The notes under the pieces are model-generated. The model worked only from the letters and a program-made list of their open reading frames with translations, did not search any database and was not told where the DNA came from. A DNA stretch of 64,000 nucleotides from Dryas octopetala (taxonomy: Eukaryota; Streptophyta; Magnoliopsida; Rosales; Rosaceae). Below are positions 46,031 to 57,600 of the stretch, piece after piece (the stretch's first letter is position 1; each line of letters begins with the position of its first letter). The stretch lies in NCBI GenBank assembly GCA_963921425.1, contig OY992837.1:5925896-5989895 (forward strand), written 5' to 3'. Position numbers and translations under genes: made by a program.

Positions 46031-46650
46031 TGTTATATGTGTGTTAGGATTTGAAATTTGTACCATACTCCCTACATAAGTACATTCCCTTATATATTAA
46101 AGGCAAGTGAATCCAACAAGTAATTACCAATTATGGCATCTAATTTTCCTTTGGGGTTCAAGTGGGGGTATCTTGGGGTGGTTTTCTCTTAGGCTTGACT
46201 ACAAAGTAAAAAAGAAAATAATGGATGAATTTCCTTAGCACTTTCTCTCTCTACGGAAAAAAACAAACTTAATCTATAAGATTAAATTTATGTTGGGGAG
46301 GGGATGCTAATGAGTTGCTCCAGTCGAACTAGCACGACAAATTTGAGTCCACACAAACAACAATTGGTAAATGTTAAAGATCAACAGTCATGGTGATAAG
46401 TCTCATTATTGAATATATATATATAAAGATTAAAGGCCAACATTTGCAAATGCTTTATTATAGACATTGTACTTAATATACAAATGAAATAACTTATAGA
46501 TAAAACAAATGGTTAACGACTAACCATCAATCCTAATTAAGTTATCACTCTCAAAAAAATCCTAATTAAATTAACATAGGTCCTAGTTTGTATTTGGCTC
46601 TTTTGAAGGAAATGTAAGGTTCATTAATGTACCACATTTGTAGTGGTGTG
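46031..46650 (-). promoter_or_regulatory. Distal MBD-A upstream region, homologous to the MBD-B upstream region
   Basis: Continues the 42985-43475 homology on the far side of the solo LTR. It aligns with 51735-51928 and 53321-53690. Shared landmarks are CATAAGTACATT, TTTCCTTAGCACTTTCTCT, TTTGAGTCCACACAAACAA and GATCAACA(A/G)TCATGGTGAT. Confidence 0.75.
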
Positions 46651-46758
46651 GAATATTGGGCTGGTGCATGTAGTGGTGTGAAATATTGGGCCGGTGTGGT
46701 GGAGCTTATATATATATATATATATATATATTGATTCTCTGCTTTACAAGCAAAATTG

Positions 46759-47102
46759 ATTCGCTTTGCTCAATTTTATCCAAAAGACTTTTCTATAAAT
46801 GATCTCTTGGCACTTGAGAATGAACATGAGACTGATATGCGATGTAGTATTGAGACATTAGAAAGCAATAAGTGATCTTTAGAAAAAAAAAAAAAAAAAA
46901 AATTCAGACAAGGTATGCCTATTAGTTTACTTGCTCTTGACATTAGCACTAATTTTACCAATTGCGACTACCAGTGTAGAAAGAATATTGGATAATTGAT
47001 AGCTTGGTTATATAGATTAAAAAAGATATATTTGGTGGTATTGATAATGAAGTGATTATAAAAAGATTCCAAACTATGAAAACTCGTCCAGAACAACTAT
47101 AA
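46759..47102 (+). pseudogene. hAT-family transposase remnant (TTF-type, C-terminal end)
   Basis: Degraded coding sequence in two frames. The first stretch reads like RFAQFYPKDFSINDLLALE. After a frameshift across an A-tract (46882-46900) comes LTLALILPIATTSVERIL, and then a stretch with DIFGGIDNEVIIKRFQ and MKTRPEQL. This is the dimerisation region and C-terminus of hAT transposases of the zinc-finger MYM/TTF type. At least two in-frame stops plus the frameshift make it dead. It runs up to the 3' end of MBD-B, in opposite orientation. Confidence 0.8.
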
Positions 47103-47144
47103 AAGTATTTCATTGATTTATGAAACAAAAGTTCAAAACTATAA

Positions 47145-50100
47145 TCATAGTTGTTTTAGGATGTGCCCCATTAATTTAATTACTGGCTTCGCCACAGCTT
47201 CTAGTTTCACATCAGGGTTCTCTCCCACTTCCACTTCCACTTCCACTTCCACTTCCACAGGGTCTTCTCCTTGCGTGGAAGGATTGATTGAAGCGACATT
47301 TGGAGCTGTGACCACCTCATTGCTTTTGCCCTCTTTCTTTGGGCCTTTACTAATTCGTCTTCTTTTTTGTACTGCAAAAACTTAAAAGTGATGCCCAACA
47401 AATTAATAATTGGTAAATATATATAAATTTGTATTGCGTGCATTGATTAGTTGAGAAGGAGTGAAGTTTACCACTTGACGATCTTTCCTCCTCTTCAACA
47501 ACCTTAAGATTCATCAGGTTGTTCCAAGATGTTGCCAAAAACTCCTCCACTATAGCTCGTGTCGCATCCAAATTGGATTTAAATGACAACCCTAAAGTAG
47601 ACTCGCCATGACAATTACCTCGGGCGATGCTTGCTTTAGAGGAATTCCCCAAATCCTCAAGTTTTCCAGTCTTCTCTTCTTGATTCGCATCCCTAGTGAA
47701 TTGCCAATTTTCATTTGAATTCCCCTTCCTCTTCAATATGGGTGTTGATCTGGATCTTGTATTTTTACCAGACTTCTCTGCCTAAATAGAAACAAAGATT
47801 TCATAGTTAACAAATTAACTTATGTACATATTCGAGTTCTAATCTATATATGCCAAAGATGTGTGTGTGTGTGTATAATAGTTTGGTCTAACTTACTGTT
47901 TGTTGTTCTTTCGTCTTTCCCTTGTTCACTGCTCGTTTTTCTGGATATATCTCGTATAGTATAAAATTAACCACCTCCACACTTGATCGCAACAATGTAT
48001 TTGATCTTTTATGGTGGTAGTACTGCATGAAAAATTTCATTTTTAGAGAATGAAATATATAAATCATTTGACTTTTCTAGATTTTAAAGATTTCAATCAT
48101 TTACAAATAAAAAATTATTTGAAAATAAAAAATCAAAGAATTAGAGTTTGAGTAAATTACAATTTAGTACTTCAATTTTACGTGTTGTTTCAATTTAGTA
48201 TCCAAATTTTGAAAACTTGCAAAAAAGTACCTCAACTTTCATTTTGTGTCAAAATAGTATCTCTGTTAGTTTTTCTGTCAAATAAACCGTTATCTGCTGA
48301 CGTGGCAGTGGTATTTTTGTCTTTTTCTCTACATTTAAAAATAATAATATATTTTTAAAAATTTTAATAAACAAAATTTTAAAATAATTAAAAAAATTTC
48401 TTAAAATGTTTTAATAAACAAATTTCTTAAAACTTTTTAATAAACAAATTTCTTAAAAAAATCAAAACATTTAAAAATTTAAAAAAATTTGAGGGAGGGG
48501 GCTGGGTGGGGTGGGTGGACTGTGCAGGGTTGGGTTGGGTGGGGTGGGGCGGGGCGGGTCTGCGTGGGTGAAGGGGAGGGGGTGGGTCGGGTTTGGGGGG
48601 AGTTGGGTGGGGTGGAAGGAGGTGGGTCAGGGCTGGCCTGGCCGGGCGAGGGGGAGGAGTGGATCGAGTTTGGGGGGAGCTGGGTGGGGAGGAGCTGGTC
48701 TAGGGAGGGGCTGGGCTGGGTGAGGCGGGTCTGCGTGGGGTGGCGCTGGGTAGGGGAAGAAGAAAGAGGGGCGATAGGGGGCTGCTGCTGGGTGGGCGGG
48801 GCTGGGTGAGGGGGTGGGGAGTGCGAAGGGGTTGGGGATGGGGCTGAGGAAGGAGGTGCGACGGGGTTGGGGCAGGGAGAGGGGGAGGATGGGCGGGGGG
48901 GGGGGCTGAGGCTGGGTAGGGGCGGGCTGGGGGCTGGCTGGGTGGAGCGGGGAGGGGAGGGGGACGGGGCTGGGATTGGGTGGTGGGGGGGAAAATTTTT
49001 CAGAAAATTTTTAATTATTTTCAGAAATTTTTTTAATTATTTTAAAATTTTCTTTATTAAAAAGTTTTTAAAAATACTATTATTTTTAAATGTGAAGAAA
49101 ATGACGAAAATACTCCTACCACGTCAGCAGATAACAGTTTATTTGACAGAAAAACTAACAGAGGTACTATTTTAACACAAAATGAAAGTTGAGGTACTTT
49201 TTTGCAAGTTTTAAAAATTTAGGTACTAAATTAAAATAACACGTAAAGTTAATGTACTAAATTATAATTTGCTCTTAGAGTTTTTAGAAGAATCAAAGAA
49301 TTAGGATTTTCAAATCAAGATCACATAAAATAATTTTATATATTTGCATAAATTCAAATAGATTGATCACCGATATTTTTAATATGAGATCAACATACAA
49401 AACCGATTAATTAAATTACCATATCATATGTTCCTTTGACTCTCTGTCTCCGCTCGATTTTCCAATCCTCTAGTCTTTTAGAGAATGGATATCGGTGTAT
49501 TATCTGAGAAGTAGTTGCACTCTTCTCATCGGCCCTCCCTTGGGGTACCAACTGTAGCCATCCATAAATGTACAATATGAGAACCTTTCATAATATCATA
49601 GAAACACACACATATATATATTGTAATGATTACTCGTTCACCATTCCCCGCTCACTACAGAGCGGAGAATTCAATGATCGAGACGGTCCATTTTTTAGGT
49701 CTATCCTTAAGGGTCATCACTGTAAAAAATCAACCAAATCGATAATTGTTTGGTTCTCCAAACTTTGTAGACAAATACAGTTCGTTAGATAAGGTTGAAA
49801 TGATGTTGACAGTTAGACACTGGCTAAACAGTTTCCGATTTGACTGATTTTTTGCAAATGTGATCTTTGAATGATGCTTTAAAATATGGACGATTCCGAT
49901 CATTGAAATTCATTGCTGAGTGGTTAGGTGAGCGAGGAATTCCTCATTCTATGGTGAACGAGTGATCATTTCTGCATATATATACAGTAATGAATACTCG
50001 CTCACCATAGAATGAGAAATTATCCGCTCACCTAACCACCAGCTCACCATAGAATGAGGAATTCAATGATCGTGACAATCCATTTTTTAGGTACATTCTC

Positions 50101-51209
50101 AAGGGTCGTCCCCGTAAAAAAAAAAGTCAAATCTTGGTTAGGTGATTTGGCTGATTTTTTTTAAGGATGATATTTGAATGATGCCCTAAAACATGAACAG
50201 TTTCAATCATTGAAATTCTTTGTTGGGTGATTAGGTGAGTAGAAAATTTTCTGCTCTACGGTGAGCAAGTGATCATTTATGACATATAAAGCTTTCAATT
50301 GTTAGAATGAATACCTTTTCGACGTCTAGATCATTAAAAGTAAAATCCTTAGGAAGTTTGAAGGAAACCAAAACTTCACCAGCCAAACTTGTTGACGTTC
50401 GCTCTTGTTTAGTACTTATCATTGCTTCTTTAGCCTTGAAATGCAAAGCAAATTAATTGTGTAAGAGCAGTAATTGATGGAAACACATATAATTAACTCA
50501 ATACTAGATCTTGAGATTGAATCCATCATATATATATATGTAGATCTAGAGATTGAATAACCATAAAATGAATTATATAAACTACCATGTCCAGTTTAAG
50601 GGTGTTGGGGTTACAATTATTATCTCTAAGTGATTTGAAAGAGATGGGTACCGTTGCTATTGTTTGATATGTTGGCTCTGACGACATCGCTCTCAATTGT
50701 CTTGTGGAATCCTGTGTGGAAATTAAAATTTTTAGACTATCAGTCCAAACTTTTCAACAAGTTAACCCTATAAAATAAAAAAGAGAATGCTAGCAGCCTT
50801 TTCTATTCTCTTATTCATTCCGCGGTGTAGTGTTATGATCAGAACTGTTCATTTTCTAAATCACCCTTTAAAGATCATCTCTGTAAAATTGCAGAGATGA
50901 TCTTTAAAGAGAGATATAGAAAATGAACTGTCAGATCAAGAGGCTACAATATAGAATGAATAAGAAAAGAGAGAAGCCAGAAAGAGAAGGCACAAAAGAT
51001 AAGGCAAGTAGTATTCCTCAATTTAAAAAATTAACCAAACAGATTTAGAGATCAATATGACTTACCAAGACTAATTCTTTTACTTTAGTATACAATTGGG
51101 CATGCAACTCTTCAATGGTTCCATTAGGGGTAGTGGATGGTGACACCATTTCAGGTGTAGTTGATTGTGACACATATTTCTGATCTTTGTTGTCAATGAG
51201 GAGAGACAT
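47145..51209 (-). CDS. MBD-B: methyl-CpG-binding-domain protein, 394 aa, 7 exons
   Basis: Exons on minus are 51209-51066, 50711-50586, 50434-50315, 49551-49420, 48022-47897, 47781-47472 and 47371-47145. They have GT/AG borders, five phase-0 junctions and one phase-1 junction, and total exactly 395 codons to TGA. The N-terminus is Ser/Thr-rich (MSLLIDNKDQKYVSQS). The MBD spans exons 4 and 5: RLEDWKIERRQRVKGTYDM, then YYHHKRSNTLLRSSVEVVNF. It is split at the same place as in MBD-A and keeps Trp, Asp, the Tyr pair and the RSS motif. Downstream are a Lys-rich linker, a helical stretch (RAIVEEFLATSWNNLM), a basic QKRRRISKGPKK patch resembling a nuclear signal, and a (VE)n repeat. Function as a methyl-DNA reader is from family knowledge; actual binding is unproven. 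Confidence 0.85.
47221..47258. repeat. Hexanucleotide repeat coding (Val-Glu)n in MBD-B
   Basis: CACTTC/CTTCCA-type repeats on plus read as alternating Val-Glu on minus near the MBD-B C-terminus. The tract is in frame and its length may vary. Confidence 0.85.
48150..49274. mobile_element. Non-autonomous MULE with 265-bp inverted repeats, in the MBD-B intron that splits the MBD
   Basis: Ends GAGTAAATTACAATTTAGTA and TAATTTGCTC, with about 265 bp of inverted repeat on each side (near 90% match by eye, sharing blocks such as TTATCTGCTGACGTGG). The exact 9-bp duplication TTAGAGTTT lies at 48141-48149 and 49275-49283. The interior (48489-48985) is extremely G-rich on plus (GGTGGG/GGCTGGG repeats). 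No transposase. It occupies most of the intron between exons 4 and 5. Confidence 0.9.
49622..49973. mobile_element. MITE in MBD-B intron 3 (first of a tandem pair)
   Basis: Inverted ends with TGATTACTCGTTCACCAT and the reverse complement of ATGGTGAACGAGTGATCATT. The interior includes TCCATTTTTTAGGT and paired partners. Same family as 15814-16061. Confidence 0.75.
49986..50280. mobile_element. MITE in MBD-B intron 3 (second of a tandem pair)
   Basis: Starts ATGAATACTCGCTCACCATA and ends with the inverted partner near GGTGAGCAAGTGATCATT. It abuts the previous copy with about 12 bases between. The left arm contains a duplicated CTCACCATAGAATGAG block. Confidence 0.75.
50782..50991. mobile_element. 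Foldback MITE in MBD-B intron 1
   Basis: Near-perfect palindrome centred at about 50890 (AAAGATCATCTCTG...CAGAGATGATCTTT). The outer arms TCTTATTCATTC and GAATGAATAAGA also pair. Non-coding. Confidence 0.8.
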
Positions 51210-51928
51210 CTTGAACAGACAAGATAAATAAAGAGGGAGACAGATCGAGACACAAAGAAAGAGATCGAGAAGGAGAAATAGAGATATATTAAGAGTTTTT
51301 GCAGAGAATAAAAGGTTGTAGACGAGGACTGGGAAGAACAAAGCCTCTAGATTTATAGGGAAGACTAGGGCATTTTTTGTTTATGATAAAGATAAGAACA
51401 AAATCCCCTTTAAAAGCCATGTACATTCACAGAGTAAGTGCCCGTATGAAAATACAATTAAATAAAAGGAAAGTGAAATCATTTGCAAATTACAAATTCA
51501 AATGGATTTCACCGCGTTCATTGTCCTGAATCTAATTATGAAATAGTTGCCTTGTACACCATATTTATTGTGTAAGTTTTACTGGACTTCCTAATTAAGT
51601 CAATTCAAATCCATGTATCTGGTGGGGCACCTCTACCAACCTCTGACACATGGCTTCAAAATTTTTCAAATTGCAAACCATTGAAATTAGTGAAATGGCT
51701 TGCATGAAGAGTTAAGGATGAATCTTATCTTGCATCACATGCTAGTTGGAATTTGAAATTTGAAATTTGAAATTCATGCCCAACTCAATGCATAAGTACA
51801 TTTCCTTTTGTATTAATGGTAAGTGAATCAAACAACTATTACCAATTACGACTTCTAATTTTTACTTGTGGTTCAAGTAGGGTATCCTAGAGTTATTTTT
51901 TCTTAGGCCTGACTGTAAAGTACAACTG
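51210..51928 (-). promoter_or_regulatory. Upstream region of MBD-B, homologous to the MBD-A upstream region
   Basis: A GA-rich leader (51210-51300) is followed by DNA aligning with 42985-43475 and 46031-46200. It includes the intact site corresponding to the solo-LTR insertion in the A copy. Confidence 0.7.
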
Positions 51929-51937
51929 AAAAGATAT

Positions 51938-53311
51938 GGGTAATTTCATTCAATAATCTTTTTAAATACATAATAAACTTTTTTGACCCCCAACCCCAAA
52001 ACTTACAATAATGACCCTTTTACGTGTGTAATGTTCATAATACCCTTCATATATATATGTAAAGTTTACAACATTTTTCACAAACCCTACATTTTTCAAA
52101 TCTCTCTTTTATCTCCCTTCCCTCTCTTCTATCTCCCTTCCTTCGCTGCTCACTAAAGAAACCTAGAAAACCTAGCCCCACTCGCTAGTGTCCTCCAGCG
52201 CCCCCTTTCCTCGGCCCCTACCCCCGTCGGACTCCTCCAACGCCTCCTCGCCCTTCAGTGCCTCCTCGCCCTCTAGCGCCTCCAGTTTTTGGTTTTGAAA
52301 AAAAGAGCAACGTAGATGTAATAAACTAATTTTGTTTGTATTAGTTGATTGATATAGATGGATGTATAGCAAAGGTAGATGTAATAAACATTTCAAATAG
52401 ATGGATCTATTTGTATTAGTTAACTATCGTGGGGATATTTCAATTGTATTCAATAAAACATTTTGTTTGATATTTCAATTGTATTCAATTGATAACAGAG
52501 ATATTACAAATCAAATCTCTGTTAAAACATTTCAATTTTAGATCTACTAGGTTTCCTTGTTTGTTTTTTATTTTTTATTTCTAGGTTGGTATGCCTTTTC
52601 TCTAAGGTGTTTTCCCATGGTTGAGGTAATTTCCTTTGTATTTGTTGGGTTTCTTTTCTTTTTAGGTTTTTTTTTCTTTGCTAGGTTTCTTTGTTTGATT
52701 TTTTTTTTTTTCGGTTTTTGGATTGGTATGCATTTTTTTTTTTCCAAATCTGCACTTTTGTGAAATTTTTGGTCGACACATTTAATCGAATTTTTGGTCG
52801 ACATATGGTGGAATTTGTGGCCGACACAAGTCGACTATGTGGCAACCATGTAGCAACCATCTTCTTCTCCCCCTCTAGCGACCGCGCATTCCACCAGATT
52901 CAGTTCACCACCATCTTCTACCTCCCTCATCGACCTCTTATCTCTCTCTCTCTCCTCCCAATCCATTTAGAGAAAACACCCAAATCTAGGTTTTCAAATT
53001 TTTTTTGTTTTGTTTTTTTTAGATTTGGGTTGGGAGAGAAGATGAGAGATAGAGAGAGGAGATGATGGGTTGTTGGCCGGTGAGCGAGGTCGCTCTCCAT
53101 GGCTGCTGCATGAAGAAGGTGGAGGGTTTGGCTACGACAGGAAGAAGGTGTAGTAACTTGTTGAATTTTTTGTGGACTCTGGCGACATTTTCATACATAA
53201 ATAGGTATTTTGGTATGAAAAAATGTAAAAAGGTCATTATTGTGAGTTTTGGGACTGAGGGGTCAAAACAATTTATTGCGTATTTAAAATGGTTATTGAA
53301 TGAAATTACTC
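51938..53311. mobile_element. Non-autonomous MULE upstream of MBD-B, 1374 bp
   Basis: Ends GGGTAATTTCATTC and GAATGAAATTACTC. Inverted repeats of about 100 bp share AACTTACAATAATGACC-type blocks. The exact 9-bp duplication AAAAGATAT lies at 51929-51937 and 53312-53320. The MBD-A upstream copy lacks the insert at the equivalent place (about 46225). The interior is CT-rich with gene-like composition but no recognised protein, so a captured host fragment is possible but unshown. Confidence 0.85.
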
Positions 53312-53320
53312 AAAAGATAT

Positions 53321-53881
53321 GGACGAGTTTCCTTAGCACTTTCTCTTTGTATGAAGAAAACAACCTTAAAACTACAAGATTAAATTATTCGAGGTGCTAA
53401 TAAGTTGCTCTACTCATAACTAGCACCACATATTTGAGTCCACACAAACAATAATTGCAAAGATTAAAGATCAACAATCATGGTGATGAGTATCGTTATT
53501 GAATATATAAAGATTAAAAATTTGTAAGTGCATTATTAAATAGACATTAAACTTAATTTACATATGAAATAACTAATGCTAACAATAAATCGTTAATGAG
53601 GTTAACTAAGTTAACATAAGATTTTGTATATAGCTCTTTTGAAGGGTATGTGAAGTTTATTAATGTACCTCATGATTAATTATTTGTATATATTCTTTCA
53701 TTTTCTTGTTGAGATTCATTTTTTGAGAAAAAAAAAGGTTAATGATAACTAATGCTAAGTTGCTAACAGTGATGTTGAAAAACTAAGGTTTAAGGCAGTT
53801 TTCTCATTGGATTCCTCAATACCGATGTTGATTGTAAACACATCTTTAGGCTTTGAAGACAATTGACAATGGATTACAAGG

Positions 53882-53912
<31 letters not shown>
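53321..53912. other. Distal MBD-B upstream DNA and TA microsatellite
   Basis: Aligns with 46225-46650 up to about 53690. A (TA)n run lies at 53885-53912. No gene. Confidence 0.6.
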
Positions 53913-53915
<3 letters not shown>

Positions 53916-54241
53916 CTTCAGATGTGGGATATACATTTAGACTTATTTGTGGGAACCCTCATGGGGCCTACTCCATATTGTATTTTGATAATCGGAAACC
54001 ATTTAACCGTTGATTAAATAATCATTATTTCAAGTGTTTATCGAAAATATTTTGTTCGTCTATTTATTTAATCATAGTTTAATAGCTTAATGATTTTCGA
54101 TTTGCTTAATTTTTTGCAAGGATGATTTTTGAATATAGATTTAAAAAATAGACGGTTTGGATTATTGAAATACAATGTGGAGTGTGCCCCACATTGAAAT
54201 CCTACAAATAAGCCTAAATGTAGAATCTCACACTTGAAGGG
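53913..54241. mobile_element. MITE, about 330 bp
   Basis: The left end, with CAGATGTGGGATATACATTT, pairs with the right end, with AAATGTAGAATCTCACACTT. The interior halves with TTAACCGTTGATT and GATTTTCGATT-type blocks also pair. Confidence 0.75.
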
Positions 54242-54360
54242 GCCTATATATATACACGATAAGGGGTCTATAAGGACATATATATATATAAAAAAATGCT
54301 CTAAAATTAACTGGTTAATAAGTCAATACAAAGTTAACTACCCTGTTGAGCCCACTGTAC

Positions 54361-54614
54361 TGTTGAAACTGTATTGCTAATCTTCCAAAAAACAATACTG
54401 GAGAAAATATATTCTCTTATTCAATTCAAAGCCAACTCTAGGCTAATATAGCCTTACAAGATAAGATAACAAACTCAAACAGAAAGCAGCCCACGTTACC
54501 TAGAAACGTGGTAACTAATAAGAAATAGTCAAAGAGCTTAACAACCAGTCCCAACAAAATAGGACTTATTAACAATCAAAAGAAACCTAGGCGACAAGTA
54601 AGCTAATTCCAACA
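54361..54614 (-). repeat. 3' LTR of the Copia element
   Basis: 254 bp, next to the polypurine tract. It has two differences from the other LTR. Confidence 0.93.
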
Positions 54615-54650
54615 ATCCCTCCCTTAAACTGTATGCAGAAAGCGTTCAGT

Positions 54651-57600
54651 TTATTCTGGAACTTCACACACTCCCAGCAGACTTCGTAGCTTCAGAAATA
54701 CTTCCAATCTGAGTGGCTTTGTCATAATATCAGCTACCTGTTCTTGAGTGTTGCAATGAACCAATTCCACAACTCTATCTTTCACCAGATCACGAAGAAA
54801 GTGAAATCGGATATCAATATGCTTACTTCGACCGTGCAGAACAGGATTCTTGGAGAGTTTTATGGTAGAACTGTTATCACACAAAACCGTTGTACATTCC
54901 TCCTGAACATGACCAAGCTTTTCGAGCACTCTCTTTAACCACACACACTGACAAGCACATGAAGCAGCAGCAACATATTCAGCCTCAGTAGTGGATAAAG
55001 TCACTATAGGCTGTTTCTTGGATGACCACGATACTGCTCCAGAACCGAGTAAAAATACATAACCAGAAGTGCTCCTCCGATCATCCAGATCCCCAGCAAA
55101 ATCACTATCAGTATAGGCTATGAGACCCTTGTAGCCTCCTCTTTTATAAAAGATTCCGAAATCAGTCGTTCCCTTTAAGTATCTGAATATTTTCTTTGCT
55201 GCCGACCAATGAAGCTCAGTACGACTTGACATAAACCTGCTGATGAGACTCACTCCATACATCAAATCTGGTCTGGTTGCAGTAAGATACATAAGACTTC
55301 CAACTGCTTGTTTAAACACGGTTGCATCAAACTTAGTTCCCTTCTCATCCTTTGACAACTTAGTCCCTGGAACTATAGGATTCTTCACTAAATTACACTT
55401 GTCCCTGCCAAATCTCTCCAGGACTTCACGAGCATATTTCCTTTGACAGATAAAAATACCATCCGGTCTCTGCAGTACTTCGATTCCAAGAAAATACCTC
55501 ATCTTTCCCAAGTCAGACATATTAAACTCTATCATCATTGACTTCTTAAACTCATCACACATATCCTTATCATTGCCAGTAAAAATCAAATCATCAACAT
55601 AAAGACTGACAATTAACAGTTTACCTCCTTCTTTCGACTTTGTGAACAATGTGTGTTCACAATAACACTTCTCAAAGCCTTCTTGAACAAAGTAGCCTTC
55701 AATCTTGCTATACCAAGCTCGTGGAGCTTGTTTAAGCCCATATAGCGCCTTTCTCAACTTATACACCTTGTGTTCTTCACCCTTTTTCTCATAACCTTGA
55801 GGCTGTCCAACAAATACTTCTTCATTAAGTTCTCCATGTAGGTAGGCACTCTTCACATCAAGCTGAAAAATACTCCAACTTTGTTGAGCAGCTAGGGCAA
55901 TTATCAGTCGAACAGTATCCAATCTTGCAACTGGAGCAAAAACCTCAGTGTAATCAACCCCGTACTGCTGTGAGTATCCTTTTGCCACAAGCCTCGCTTT
56001 GCACTTGTCTACCTCCCCGTTCTCATTGAGTTTTGTTTTGAAAATCCATTTTACTCCAATAGTCTTCATTCCATCCGGTAGAGTAGTTAGTTCCCAAGTC
56101 TTGTTTCTTTCTATTGATTCAATTTCTGCATCCATTGCATCCCTCCATTTCTTGCTTTTAGCAGCTTCTTCAAAGTTAATCGGATCAGCTCCAATGATCA
56201 TCATAGCATTCAGTTCTTCTTCTTCTGACAAGCCTTCACCCGTCTCAAAATCTTGCATCCAAAATGGTGCTCTTGTAACCCTCCCTTGAACTGGATGCGG
56301 TAGAATTTCTTCCTGTGAATCACTAGAAGTCGAATCAGCCCCACTTGAGCTTGAATTAATGTCATCTGATCCAGTAGTAACGTGAGCATCTCCACCTCCT
56401 TCATCAACTTCCTCTTCAGCATCATCTTCTCCTTGATGTTCTTCATCTTCATTATTTCCGCAATCCAAAACATCGAGATTTATCTCGTCTTCAGTTCTTC
56501 CCCAGTTCCAGTGCTCATTTTCTTCAAACACCACATCTCTGCTAACAATTATCTTCTTTGAAGCTGGATCAAATAGTCTGTAAGCCTTTGATTCATCGCT
56601 TACTCCCAACAAAACACACTTAAAGCTCTTGTTATCCAACTTACTCCTCTTCTGATCTGGTACATGTACATGAGCTAGACATCCGAAAACCCTGAAGTAA
56701 TCCACTGTTGGCTTAACACCACTCCATGCCTCCTCAGGAGTTTTATCTTGTACAGCTAGAGTAGGACATCTATTGAGTACATGTATGCTCCATTTCGCTG
56801 CTTCAGGCCAGAAGGATTTAGGAACATTCTTTTCAGAGAGCATACATCGTACCATGTTCATCACTGTCCTATTCTTGCGTTCAGCAACTCCGTTTTGCTG
56901 AGGGGTGTAGGCTGCGGTTAACTGTCTGCTAATTCCATTTGCTTTGCAGTATTCTCCAAACTCATTCGAGGTGAATTCTCCACCCCTATCAGTCCTCAAA
57001 CATCTAATGTATGCACCAACTTCTTTCTCGACACAAGCCTTATAATTTTTAAACATAGCAAAAGCCTCTGATTTTTCATGCATAAAATAAATCCATGTCT
57101 TACGGCTAAAGTCATCAATAAAGGTTAATAAATACCTCTTATTGCTATTGGATGCAGGCTTGATTGGACCGCATATATCTGCGTGCACAAGCTGTAGCTT
57201 ATGTGAGGCTCTCCAGAGGGTCTTCTTAGGGATTGAATCCCTGTGTTGCTTGCCGATCATGCAATCTGTACACAGCTTTGTTGGAGTCTTGAGTGATGGC
57301 AGTCCATTAACCATTTTCTTGTACAGAAGTGTCCTCAAGCCTTTGAAACTCAAATGACCGAATCTGCAATGCCATAAATGAGTCTCATTCTTTGAAGTTA
57401 TTTGAAAACAAGTGGGAGCTTCTGCCATCATTGTGGCTAGCAAAACAAACATCCTGTTTGCACTCATTTCTGATTGCATAATCAATCCCTTTCTTGGATG
57501 GTAGATTCTGCATTTTCCATGCTGAATCAGGATGGCCAAGCCCTTTTCTTGAAGCTGCCCTATGCTCAACAGATTATTCTTGAGCTCTGGAATGTAGTAG

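Noticed and set aside
48489..49175. Gly/Trp/Val-rich reading frames
   Set aside because: Products of the G-rich core of a MULE; no start context, no domain.
52172..53065. Possible captured gene inside the upstream MULE
   Set aside because: Composition is gene-like but no protein family is recognisable; cannot be claimed without a search.
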